Part shown: in pieces, positions 34,226 to 43,395 of the stretch
Numbering within the stretch: the first letter of the stretch is position 1
Layout of the letters: each line of letters starts with the position of its first letter
Assembly (NCBI GenBank): GCA_043228905.1
Contig: JBHGNT010000012.1
Location: 4,526,001 to 4,590,000 of the forward strand
DNA length: 64,000 bases
Direction: 5' to 3'
Source: Azolla caroliniana
Lineage: Eukaryota; Polypodiophyta
The notes under the pieces: generated by a model
The model's database searches: none
What the model was told of the DNA's origin: nothing
Seen by the model: only the letters and a program-made list of their open reading frames with translations
Position numbers and translations under genes: made by a program

Positions 34226-34547
34226 GAATCTTCGTTTTGATTAACACCTCATTGAGAATTTTTTTGAAGAGTAGGATTTTGAGAATTTTTTTGAAGAGTA
34301 GGATTTTGGATAGTTGTTATTAGAATTTACGAAAAAATGCATATTATTATTAAGAAGGTAATGTGTTTTTTTTTTGCAATTTTAAAATTTTTTTTTACCT
34401 TGAAAAAATATTTATCTTATAGTAAATAGTTTAACCAAAAGTATGGTATTTATCATTCTTCGAGGGTGTTTACCCTTCTCGAATGATTGAATCATTCTCG
34501 AACACGAATGCACGAATGGTACGCATGGTTCATACTATGGCTGCGAG

Positions 34548-35105
34548 TATAATCTATTGAACCAGCAAGCACCGCCCGTCCGACAAATAGAGCCATGCAA
34601 CAGCCGGGATGAAGAAGAGGAACGCTGGCGACGAATGGACTGATACCGACCGGCATAGGATGTCCGGTATGGCGATCGACAGGAAAATGATGTCCGGTAC
34701 GATGATCGGCGGGATAATTAGGACCGGGACGATTGATATGATCGGTACCGAGATTACAATAGACGATACGAACAGTACGACCGGGAGCACTCCCCCGGGT
34801 ATCGTCAACAACGGGAGGAATACGGTAGATATAACGACCAACCTCGTCAAGAGTACCGCAATAAGAAGAACTATAACAAAAAACGGCATTTCAAAAAAGG
34901 AGGCCACCCACGGGATCCGGAACAAGGAGCTTCAAGCAGCCAACCGGCCCAAAACCCCGCGCTTACCACAGGACCTGCCCCGGGTACAACAAACAATGCC
35001 GAATCCAGCAATACCCGGAAAGCCTACTGCTACTACTGCCGACAGGAAGGCCATTATAGTAATCAATGCCCGACGAAGAGCTATGACAAATGACCGGCAG
35101 TAAAT
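34548..35105 (+). pseudogene. gypsy I gag, second part with second zinc knuckle
   Basis: After the hAT the gag frame continues, with several TGA/TAG codons between 34638 and 34735. A Tyr/Arg/Asp-rich stretch (repeats like YDRYRDYNRRYEQYDRE, 34735-34790) is followed by a second zinc knuckle, CYYCRQEGHYSNQC, at about 35027-35068. A TGA at about 35091 separates gag from pol, which stays in the same frame. Two knuckles separated by a long basic/Tyr-rich spacer are uncommon. Confidence 0.75.
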
Positions 35106-36242
35106 ATGGTAGTCCCTGAAGTGGCAGATCTGCAGCAGGTGACCACAAGGTCGAAGGGCATGGCCAAGGAATGGGAGATGCAGGAGACCATCCGGAAGCA
35201 AGCGACGGAATGGGTGAAGAAAGCAAACGAGCAAAACATAACAGACTTAGAGTGGCAAAAGGAGAACACCGTAGGGCTTGCCGGCGGCAGTCACTCCGAG
35301 AACGAGACATGGCAGGCGTTGCAAGAATGCCAGATTACGTTGCCACTAGGAAGACTCCTACAGCTCGTGTTGAGATTCACGGAAGGACTGAAGACAGCCA
35401 TGACGGAAGGAGAATCATCACCGGCACCGGTACTCTTCTCGAATCCAGAGGAGGGACCAACGGTGGTGGACACCAACAATCCGGAAATTACTACCATTGT
35501 AAAAGGGAAAGAACTCCCCGACACACTAATAGACGGAGGCTCTGGTGTGAATGTAATAAGCCTCCGGACGTGTGATGCCCTGGGAATCCACGAGTGGGAG
35601 CCGTGTCCGTTCTGGTTACGGATGGCCGAGACAAGCTCAGTGCGGCCGACAGGATTAATACGAAAATTAGAAGTCACCGTTGGCGGTCATACATTTCACA
35701 TCTCGGCAAGAGTGCTACAATTACAGGCACAAGTCGCGTACCCGCTATTGCTGGGGCGGCCGTGGTTGAAAACGACACATGTCAAACAGAATTGGAGGAG
35801 AAATATAATTACCTTCCGGCGAGGAAAAGCCAAGGTACGTGTACCAACACAGCCAAGGAAGAGCACTGGCAAGGAATGTACACCGTTGTATGCAGAGTGC
35901 GTCAAAATGCTAGAAGGGTTAGCTGATGAAGAAGAAGCTCAGTACTTGCAGGAAAACCCGAAGATCGTACCCCTGTTCGAAATTGACATTGCCGAAGCAG
36001 TAGCACCATACTTACCACAGCCGGAAGAGACTGAAGCAGAACCGGATAAGGACGCAATCCGAGAGTTACGGCAAGCACAAGAAATGGCCGTTTCACAACG
36101 CGTAAAAGCGTCGGAACTTGAAGAGGTGAACCTAGGGACCACGGACGAAGCAAAACCGGTGCACATCGCCAAGGAGATGAGGTCCGACGACAAAACGACC
36201 ATGATCACACTTCTCACGGAATTTCGCGATGTGTTTGCCTAG
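35106..36242 (+). pseudogene. gypsy I protease region
   Basis: The open frame of 378 codons contains the retropepsin site LIDGGSGVNVIS (about 35523-35558), an aspartyl protease D-(G)-G-S-G variant of DTG/DSG. The flap-side motif LLGRPWLKTT is at about 35748. The frame ends at a TAG (36240) just after EFRDVFA, where related proteins continue with tryptophan. The protease would release the gag and pol products. Confidence 0.85.
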
Positions 36243-39110
36243 TCATACGAAGACATGCAAGGGCTTGACCCTCAGTTATACCAGCATCAGATTCACTTGA
36301 GCAAGGACGCAAAACCAGTGGCACAAAGACGGTACCGGATGAATCCCAATTATGCCACCAAAGTCAAGGAGGAAATCAACAAACTGCTAAGAGTTGACTT
36401 TTTCCGTCCGGTAAAGAAAGCGACATGGCTGAGCCCGATCGCAGTCGTACCGAAGAAGAACGGAAAAATTCGAGTTTGTGTGGACTACCGGAAACTCAAT
36501 GCGGCTACGGTAACAGATGCATTTCCACTTCCGTTCACAGATGGAGTGTTGGATGCCGTCGCCGGCCATGAGGTCTATAGCTTTCTAGACGGATTCAACG
36601 GGTATAATCAGATCCGGATGCACCCCGACAACCAAGAGAAAACGACTTTCATCACCGAATGGGGGGTGTTTGTGGCCGTGGTGATGATGTTCGGACTCAA
36701 AACGGCACCGGCAACATTCCAACAAATCATCATGGAAATCTTTGGTGAATATATACCGGCTTTTATGCAGGTTTTCCTTGATGATTTCGCCATCTATAGC
36801 CAGGAAGAGGATCATTTGCAGCACCTTCGCCTTTGTCTAGAAAAGTGTAGAGCGTATCGGCTAAGCTTGAATCCGGCGAAGTGTGTATTTGGCGTGTCTA
36901 GTGGAACCGTACTAGGACATATTGCGAGCTAGGAAGGCATTGCAGTCAACCCGGACAAAGTGAAAGCCATATTAGAAGCACCGGCACCGGCAACGGCAAA
37001 GGCATTGAGTCGGTTCTTAGGCAAGATCCGGTGGCACAACCGGATGCTCCGATACTTGGCCGACCTGGCTACACCGTTGCATGCCGCGGTACATTGAACA
37101 CCATTCCAGTGGACAGACACCGAGGATAGGGCGTATAGGGCCCTCAAGGTACTATTGTCGCAAGCACCGATAGTGCAGCCTCCGGATTGGAGTAAAGAAT
37201 TTCATGTGTTCGTGGACGCCTCCGACATCGCAATCGAAAGCATACTGATGCAACTTACGGAGCCAAAGTGGTACTGGCCAGTGTACTCTGCCAGCCGAAA
37301 GCTATCCCAAGTGGAATGGAACTACTCTACCACGGAACGGGAAGCTCTAGGGATGATCTACAGTGTGACAAAGTTTCGGCATTATTTATTGGGAAGGAAG
37401 TTTTCCTTCCATGTAGATCATTCGACACTCCTCTACTTGGTGTCCAAGGCGTCACTCACCGGTAAGTTGGCCCGGTGGACCTTACTGTTACAGGAATTCG
37501 AGTTCGAAATATTCCACCGACCCAGTATACAGCATGCCGTAGTGGATTATTTAAGCCGATTAGAGTCCGGAGAGACAGGCGACGGAGTAGCAGACGAGTT
37601 TCCGGATGCGGAGCTGTTTCGAGTCACTACGGAAACGGCAGCAGATGAGACGGTGGCACAGGAAGACAAGTGGCTCACAAATATGCACCAGTTTCTGAGC
37701 ACAGGACTGCCTCCGGAGGAGATGAACCGGGACGAAAGGAAACACCTGGCGGCGCAAAGCCGACATTTCTGCTTACTGCGAGACACACTTTGTCACAAGG
37801 GCGCAGACGACATTTGGAGACGGGCTGTGCGCAGTGATGAAAAGGACCTCATATTAAGGGAAGCCCACTGCGGAGTTGTCGGAGGTCACTATGCCGGAGA
37901 CGCGACAACCAAGAAAATATGGCAAAGTGGCCTATGGTGGCCAACTACATTAAGATATGTTGTACGGTACGCAAAAGAATGTGACCTATGCCAGCGAATG
38001 GGCCAGCCAACGGAGCAAGCTCGGATGCCACACCAACCTGTACTACCACTCGAACCATTCCAGAAGTGGGGGTTGGACTTTGTTGGACCGTTCAAACCAC
38101 CGGCAATGAGAACAGGTAATCGGTATGTCATCGTTGCGACGGATTACTGCACGAAATGGGTGGAGGCCAAAGCCTTAAGAGACAACACCACTGCGTCAAC
38201 AGCCAAATTTCTATACGAATACATCTGGTGCCGTTATGGATGCCCAATCGAATTAATAAGCGACCAAGGGGGGCACTTTCTCGGCCAAGTAGTTGAAAGC
38301 CTGATGGCATTCTATGCCGTTGTCCATAAACGGAGCACACCGTACTGTCCGCAAGCAAACGGGTTAGCTAAGTCGACGAACAAAACGCTCCAGAATATCC
38401 TCCGGAAGATCGTCAACGAAAACCAAACGGATTGGGATACCAAGCTACATAGCGCGCTTTGGGCATACCGGACAACATACAAAACGAGCATCCGAACAAC
38501 ACCATTCCGGTTAGCGTTCGGACTAGAGGCGGTCATACCGGTGGAATTCCAAGTACCAAGCTTACGGATCCAGCTACGGGAATGGCTAAACGATAAGGAG
38601 TCGGAGGCAATACGGTTAACATCGCTGTGTGAACTCAAGGAACAACGACTGGCAAGCATCCTGCACTTAGAATTGGAACAACGGCGACGGATAGCATTTG
38701 TCGACCGGCACAAGAAAGGAAATGAAAAAATGTTCGAAATCGGCAAGCCGGTGTTAGTATTTCAGACCCGGATGGGCAAGATGCCGGGTAAACTACGGTT
38801 TAGATGGACCGGCCCGTATTGGCTGATACGTGAGTATAATGGGTCCTACCAGTTAGGGACACTTGCTGGTGAAGTGCTAGGAAAATGGGTCAACGGATTC
38901 AGATTGAAGCCATATAGAGGACCGATGCCCAAGAACCCATTTGAGCAAAGGACCGACACCGGATCGGGAACCGGTGCGGAAACGGCAACCTGTGAGGGAA
39001 ACGGCAACAACCAAGACGGAGCAGACGGCAAGCCGGTAACTGGAGAAAATGAGGCGACGACAAACAGTAATGAGGCCGGTAAGGGTCCGATAGGACCAAC
39101 GGACAAGTAA
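36243..39110 (+). pseudogene. gypsy I reverse transcriptase, RNase H and integrase
   Basis: RT: KNGKIRVCVDYRKLNAAT (about 36460), SFLDGFNGYNQI and the catalytic FLDDFAIYS (about 36775). Stops lie at 36930 (TAG) and about 37096 (TGA). RNase H: FHVFVDASD, STTEREALGM and FHVDHSTL. The integrase zinc finger is HCGVVGGHY..CDLCQRM (37868-37995). In the catalytic core, VATDYCTKW and LISDQGGHF keep both aspartates. The expected glutamate is lysine (AAG, 38370) in NGLAKSTNK. The C-terminal part is FRWTGPYWLIREYNGSYQLG. The stop is at 39108. The integrase would be inactive as written. Confidence 0.9.
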
Positions 39111-39176
39111 CCTCACACTACATTTTTTAATAATAATAAAAATAAAAATAAAAAAAGCGAAGTAATCATGCAAAAG

Positions 39177-39805
39177 TGTAGAGAACTCGACGTTCCTTAT
39201 GTTCGACGCTCGGCCACCACCGAGCTTCTTTTCATACACAGAAAAACAGGTAATGAAAAACGCGACACAAAGCAAGAGAGGAGAAATGGTACACAGGAGG
39301 TATACGTGGAAAACCCCAAAATAGGGGAAAAAACCACGGCAGCCCACAAGCTGCAAACTGTCACTATGCAGAAATATACAACAGTGAGATCACAGAGGCA
39401 ACGACCTCGTGCTCACAGATCTTCGCCACAGGCGGCGGTTACAACAGAGGCAACGACCTCGTCTCTCTCTCTCTCTCACTCTCTATACAGTTACGCGCTC
39501 TGATTTCTTCTTGCACCAACAAGAAAGAATGACAACTCTCACTACTTCTAAAAGTTTGCCCTAAGTCATACTTATACTAGTATGACTTTTCGGCTATTTA
39601 CAAATGTAGCCTTGATGGGCTCCATCCGGCTCTCCGCAGTCGGGCCTACACCATCCGACTCTCCGCAGTCGGGCCTACACCATCCGACTCTCCGCAGTCG
39701 GGCCTACACCATCCGACTCTCCGCAGTCGGGTTCTCCCCATCCGGTTCATACCGTTTCGGCACTGTTCTTCTCCCTTCCCATCCGGAGGGACCTGTCTAC
39801 CAACA
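39177..39805 (-). repeat. family-A solo LTR (copy D), TSD AAAAG
   Basis: Minus-strand LTR from TGTTGGTAGACAGGTCCC (39805) to GTTCTCTACA (39177), flanked by AAAAG at 39172-39176 and 39806-39810. It carries four copies of a 29-bp unit (CTCCGCAGTCGGGCCTACAC plus nine bases, 39620-39735), the three hairpins and the TATAAGTATGAC region. It is a clean solo LTR inside gypsy I. Confidence 0.92.
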
Positions 39806-40125
39806 AAAAGCGAGGTATGAACAGACGAGAGAGCAAGGAGCGAAAAGGTACGTAGTGGGCATTTAAGCGCCGCCACAGGACATAATGCTATTTTAGGACA
39901 CGGCGTGCACACGCTCGAAAAAGGCGCCAGAATGCACAGAGAAAAACCACAGCGCATGGAGACCTACTTTCGCGAACCCAGGAGCACAGAAGCACCAAGG
40001 TGTTGGAAGATCACCAGACGAGAACCTAGGCACAGAGAACCCCCGCTCTCTGAACTCTCTCTCTCTCTCATTCTCACTCTCATCACCATCCAACCTCGCC
40101 ACCACAATCCGACCTCGACACAGAC

Positions 40126-40887
40126 ATGGACCCGCAAACACTGTCGGATGCCGCCAAGAAATGGCTAAAGCAACACGGGCTCGAGGGCTTCTTGACGATT
40201 ATGGAGGTACCGCCACACAAAGAAGCCGACAAGGTGATCAAAGAAATCGACACAGAGGTCATAACGGCGGAGGCGATCTGTGTGTTAACAGGCCTTCCGG
40301 AGGGAAGCATATTCACGATCGACAATCCGACCTCGGAGCAACTCATCAAGTATTTTGGTGAGTACTCCGTAGCCAGCAAGGGCTACCGGACACAGGGCGG
40401 CGGAGATATGTTGTTCCGCGAGATTGCCCTTGTGCTCCACAAATACGGCCATGTGTACCCTAGACCCCCTGTCATGCCGCAGAACCGGGCAGGGATGATC
40501 ATCACCACCTATGAAGGGATCAAGGTGGATTGGCCGGTATTGATCGCAGACGGTTTGTGTGCGGCGATCGAGATCGTTAGAGGAAAAGACGGCAAAGAAG
40601 ACTGAGAAGGACGGAGGATATGGCACGCAATAACGCAATGGCTCACCTTGCTTGTGCCACCCGTCCAGCCCATGAAGCGGGGAAGAGTGGCTAACGGCAC
40701 CCCCAAGACTACTTCCAAAAGACAACAGTTGTTGGCCTCTAAGGCCACTAAGGGGAAGGCGGCGGACGCAGAACAGGCGGGAAAGGAGAGCGCCAGCCGG
40801 AAGCGGCCAACGGACAATGGCGGGGCCGGACAGACATACATAGCAAAAGACAAAGCGAAGGCCGATAGAGACGGCAAAGACGCCTAA
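40126..40887 (+). pseudogene. extra ORF downstream of gypsy I pol
   Basis: From ATG 40126 a 159-codon frame ends at a TGA (40603). The same frame then stays open to 40887, so the unit is about 253 codons with one stop (CGA to TGA is a likely cause). The N-terminal part is mixed alpha/beta: MDPQTLSDAAKKWLKQHGLE, ICVLTGLPEGSIFTIDNP, MLFREIALVLHKYGHVYP, VDWPVLIADGLCAAIEI. The C-terminal part is basic and Lys/Arg-rich (KRGRVANG, KRQQLLASKATKGKAADAEQ, SRKRPTDNG), like a nuclear localisation or nucleic-acid binding tail. I do not recognise the family. It vaguely resembles gag-like plant transposon proteins. Tat-type gypsy elements often carry extra ORFs here, which is the likeliest explanation. Confidence 0.55.
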
Positions 40888-41104
40888 CGACGGCCGGAGA
40901 ATCAGCGGCCAGAACGGCAACAAAGCCGGGATGACGACTGAACAAAGCGGTCAAGCAGATGCCGAATAGTGACAGATGCCACAAAGTGATGGCGACAGGG
41001 AGTGGCCAAAGAACGGCTAGAGTGACCGCACCGGCGGCTCGATTGTAAGAAGGCAGGCGGATGAAGTGGCGGTGGTGGGATCGGCTGAACAATGGACATA
41101 CGTA

Positions 41105-41505
41105 GAACAAGCAATGGACACACCGAGAAGAAATAGTGGTGGTCGCAGAAGAAATAGAAAGAAAACAGAGAAAAGAAGAAGAGAATGTAGCAGGAAGAAG
41201 AAATAGAAAGAAAACAGAGAAAAGAAGAAGAGAATGTAGCAGGAAGAGAACATAGAAGAAGAAGAGAAGGCACAGAACATAGGATGGAGAGAGGAGAGAA
41301 AGGACGGCAAGAAGAGAAGTGGGAAACGAAAGCAGAAAGAAGGAAGAAGAAATAGAAAGAAAACAGAGAAAAGAAGAAGAGAATGTAGCAGGAAGAGAAC
41401 ATAGAAGAAGAAGAGAAGGCACAGAACAGAGGATGGAGAGAGGAGAGAAAGGACGGCAAGAAGAGAAGCGGGAAACGAAAGCAGAAAGAAGACGAAAAAG
41501 ATGAG
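41105..41505. repeat. A/G-rich tandem repeats
   Basis: The unit AGAAATAGAAAGAAAACAGA followed by GAAAAGAAGAAGAGAATGTAGCAGG occurs at about 41147, 41200 and 41347. A longer unit of about 170 bp that includes it (with GGATGGAGAGAGGAGAGAAA) occurs at 41227-41344 and 41394-41500. Open frames seen on the complementary strand (Ser/Phe/Leu-rich) are products of this composition. Confidence 0.85.
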
Positions 41506-42016
41506 GGATACGCACCAGAGAGAGTGCAATAACGGACCACAACAATAACCTAGAGATAAAGATGAAATCGGAGCGTTAAGAAAACAAGGATGACAGGAAT
41601 TATGTTGTGATAAAGATGAATGCGAAACGAGAGTGGCATTATAGGCAATTACGAATACATGAGGGTATAACAAGTAGATTTCATAAACATAGGGGTACAT
41701 AATTCAAATTTTAAAAATCAGAGGGCACCACTAGAATTTTGAAAATCCCCAAGACTACTCACACACACTCAAAACAAAGGAAGAACACACATACATACGA
41801 CATGATTTTGGACCCATGACGAAGTTCGTAAGCCGACAAAACGAGAATGTTTGTGTCGCGGGCGATTTGCTGACCGACAAAGATGTTCGAGTCAAGCATT
41901 CCGATCGAGGGAGTCGATCATTGAAAGGACCGATGGAAGTTCCGGTCAAAGAAATATCATCATCAAGGCATGTGGGATCGACGTGCAAGGCACTTTCCCA
42001 TGGGCGTGCCATATTG

Positions 42017-42401
42017 TGTTACCCTGTATGAGATGTACGCAGAGTCAATGTGATGAGCGAGGGTCAAATGTTATCATGATGATTGTTGTGTGTGTGTAGG
42101 GGGCATAAATGTAATTGTGAGTCTATATGTATGTGAACACATGCACACGTGTGTGCATGTGGATGGATACGAGGAGGTGTGAGTGAGTGTCCAGTATGAA
42201 TGCTCGAGGGGGCTTACACCCCTATGTATCTACCCCCTCTTGTACTATTTAACCCCTTATGGGGAATGAATGAAATATGAATGAACATTTTCTCTCTAAT
42301 CTCTCTCTCTTTGACACCTTTTCTCTTCTCTCTCCCTCTCTCACGTTGAACCCCCTTGGGAGGGGGGTGGAGCCATTCTAGGCACCACCCCCCACCCCGC
42401 A
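42017..42401 (+). repeat. LTR of the TGTTACCC family (copy III)
   Basis: It starts TGTTACCCTGTATGAG and ends CCACCCCGCA, with a TATA-like ACTATTTAACCCC and a CT-rich tract. The upstream sequence (GGGATCGACGTG and ACTTTCCCATGGGCGTGCCA) matches that upstream of copy II, so this is a 3' LTR with part of its interior at about 41530-42016. Its left end merges with the tail of gypsy I; the junction was not found. Confidence 0.6.
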
Positions 42402-42459
42402 ATGCTTCTCTATATGATCTCTGTCACCATCATACTCTCCATCACCATGTCTATCTTCA

Positions 42460-42801
42460 TTACCAATCATCATAGTTATCATTCATCATCATCATCGTCC
42501 TTAACCCTAACCCTAAAGCGTACAACAGGTTTTCGCCGCCGAGGGTCTCGCGATTGCGCTCATGGTTTAGTCTCACAGTTCGGAATTGGACGGAGTGTCG
42601 TCCATCTTGGCTCTTCACGCGTGCGTATGCCGAACCGTTATCCAGCACCTTCGTCTCCATACACGCAGTCGTAATGTACGGTTCTCCGAGTTTCACTGGA
42701 TGCGAGGATGTCTCCTGCACGAAGAAGTGTTGGTCGATCTCGACTTCACCAATTTTCACCTATACATTCAGGCAGGCCCCTTGTAGCTCCTTCGTGGCGC
42801 G
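42460..42801 (-). pseudogene. older gypsy (level 0), protease second half
   Basis: On the minus strand the frame reads KELQGACLNV, a TAG, then VKIGEVEIDQHFFVQE, HPVKLGEPYITTACMETKVL and AYARVKSQDGRHSVQF. This is the C-terminal half of a gypsy-type protease region. The N-terminal half (with the catalytic motif) lies 11.5 kb away at 54285-54716. The sequence between is one inserted element, marked by the repeat GCGCG at 42797-42801 and 54285-54289. The left end fades into AT-rich repeats next to LTR copy III. Confidence 0.75.
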
Positions 42802-42931
42802 TTGTGGCGTTGTTACGTGCGTGCGTGTAGAAGGGGTGGGACCATGGGGGTCTCGAACGAGGGAGAAAAGGGAAGCCAAGGAACCCGACACCAGACACGA
42901 CCCGGATGCAGGCGAACATGAGAGAGAGAAA
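42802..42931 (-). repeat. left LTR of gag-only element, distal piece
   Basis: Matches 53659-53790 of the right LTR (GTAGAAGGGG.GGGACCATGG, AACCCGACACC.GACACGACC). Cut at 42931 by the copia LTR. The rest of this LTR is at 48600-49092. Confidence 0.85.
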
Positions 42932-43317
42932 TGTTGAGAGACAAGCTCAACATCGGCCGAATCGGCTGAAGAAGCCGAGGACCGGATTGGTTGGGACCGA
43001 TCGGTTAGGCCGAGTGCGTAAACCGGGAGATCATTAGGAAAGATATTCTGTGAGGAATATATTTGGGATTTAGTGTAGGAGCTCTTGATGAGTATTGAAG
43101 TACTGTCAGTACTTCGGTCAGTCCTTCTAGGACTTGTATAAAAGTGTTCACTGAGCACGTCTTATGTACAGGCTTGAGTATTATTATTGAAATAGTTTTT
43201 TGTGTCTACTCTCTCTGTCTCTCCCGCGTATACCGTGTAAGCCCAAGCTCTCCATTGAACCTGAGTTTCCTTCCTCTGTTCTTTCTTCATACCTGCTTCC
43301 GCACACTACTTTCTACA
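42932..43317 (+). repeat. 5' LTR of copia M
   Basis: TGTTGAGAGACAAGC...CTTTCTACA, 386 bp. A TATA-like TTGTATAAAAGTG is at about 43135, followed by the likely transcription start region and a CT-rich stretch. Confidence 0.95.
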
Positions 43318-43395
43318 TGGTATCAGAGCGCGAGGGTTGAGAACCTTTCTGCAGCCGACACAGCTTGACGAAGAAGAACAAGAACAAGAAGAACG

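Larger units (their letters stand above)
30498..34539 (+). mobile_element. hAT DNA transposon, 4,042 bp, TSD GCTGCGAG
   Basis: The 8-bp TSD GCTGCGAG stands at 30490-30497 and 34540-34547. The termini are inverted: CATAGTATG at the left and its complement CATACTATG at the right, with CGAACACGAATG again inside both ends. The hAT transposase and a large palindromic non-coding block lie inside. Eight-base TSDs and the BED/dimerisation domains define hAT. The only lesion seen in the transposase is a 1-bp frameshift, so the copy is fairly young. Confidence 0.95.
28820..40900 (+). mobile_element. Ty3/gypsy element (gypsy I), with hAT and solo-LTR insertions
   Basis: The 5' LTR (28820-29174) is followed by a primer-site-like TTTTGGCGACCACG. 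A single reading frame then runs from gag through protease, RT, RNase H and integrase to 39110, with a hAT transposon at 30498-34539. A family-A solo LTR at 39177-39805 has TSD AAAAG on both sides, so the sequence beyond it is contiguous with the element and includes the extra ORF at 40126. No matching 3' LTR was found before 42017, so the 3' end is lost or replaced. The integrase follows RNase H, which places it in gypsy. No chromodomain is seen. Confidence 0.85.

Noticed and set aside
36240-36242. In-frame TAG codons as programmed readthrough or corrected by RNA editing
   Set aside because: The stops are scattered through every domain, differ between elements and fit mutational decay. U-to-C editing that removes stops is known in organelles of some ferns and hornworts, not for nuclear retroelements.
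40748-41700. Long Ser/Phe/Leu-rich minus-strand open frames resembling membrane proteins
   Set aside because: They are the complement of A/G-rich tandem repeats; three overlapping frames are open at once, which shows composition rather than coding.
42501-42517. TTAACCCTAACCCTAAA, a telomere-like string
   Set aside because: Only about two and a half units, inside retroelement debris; no array, so not an interstitial telomere of note.
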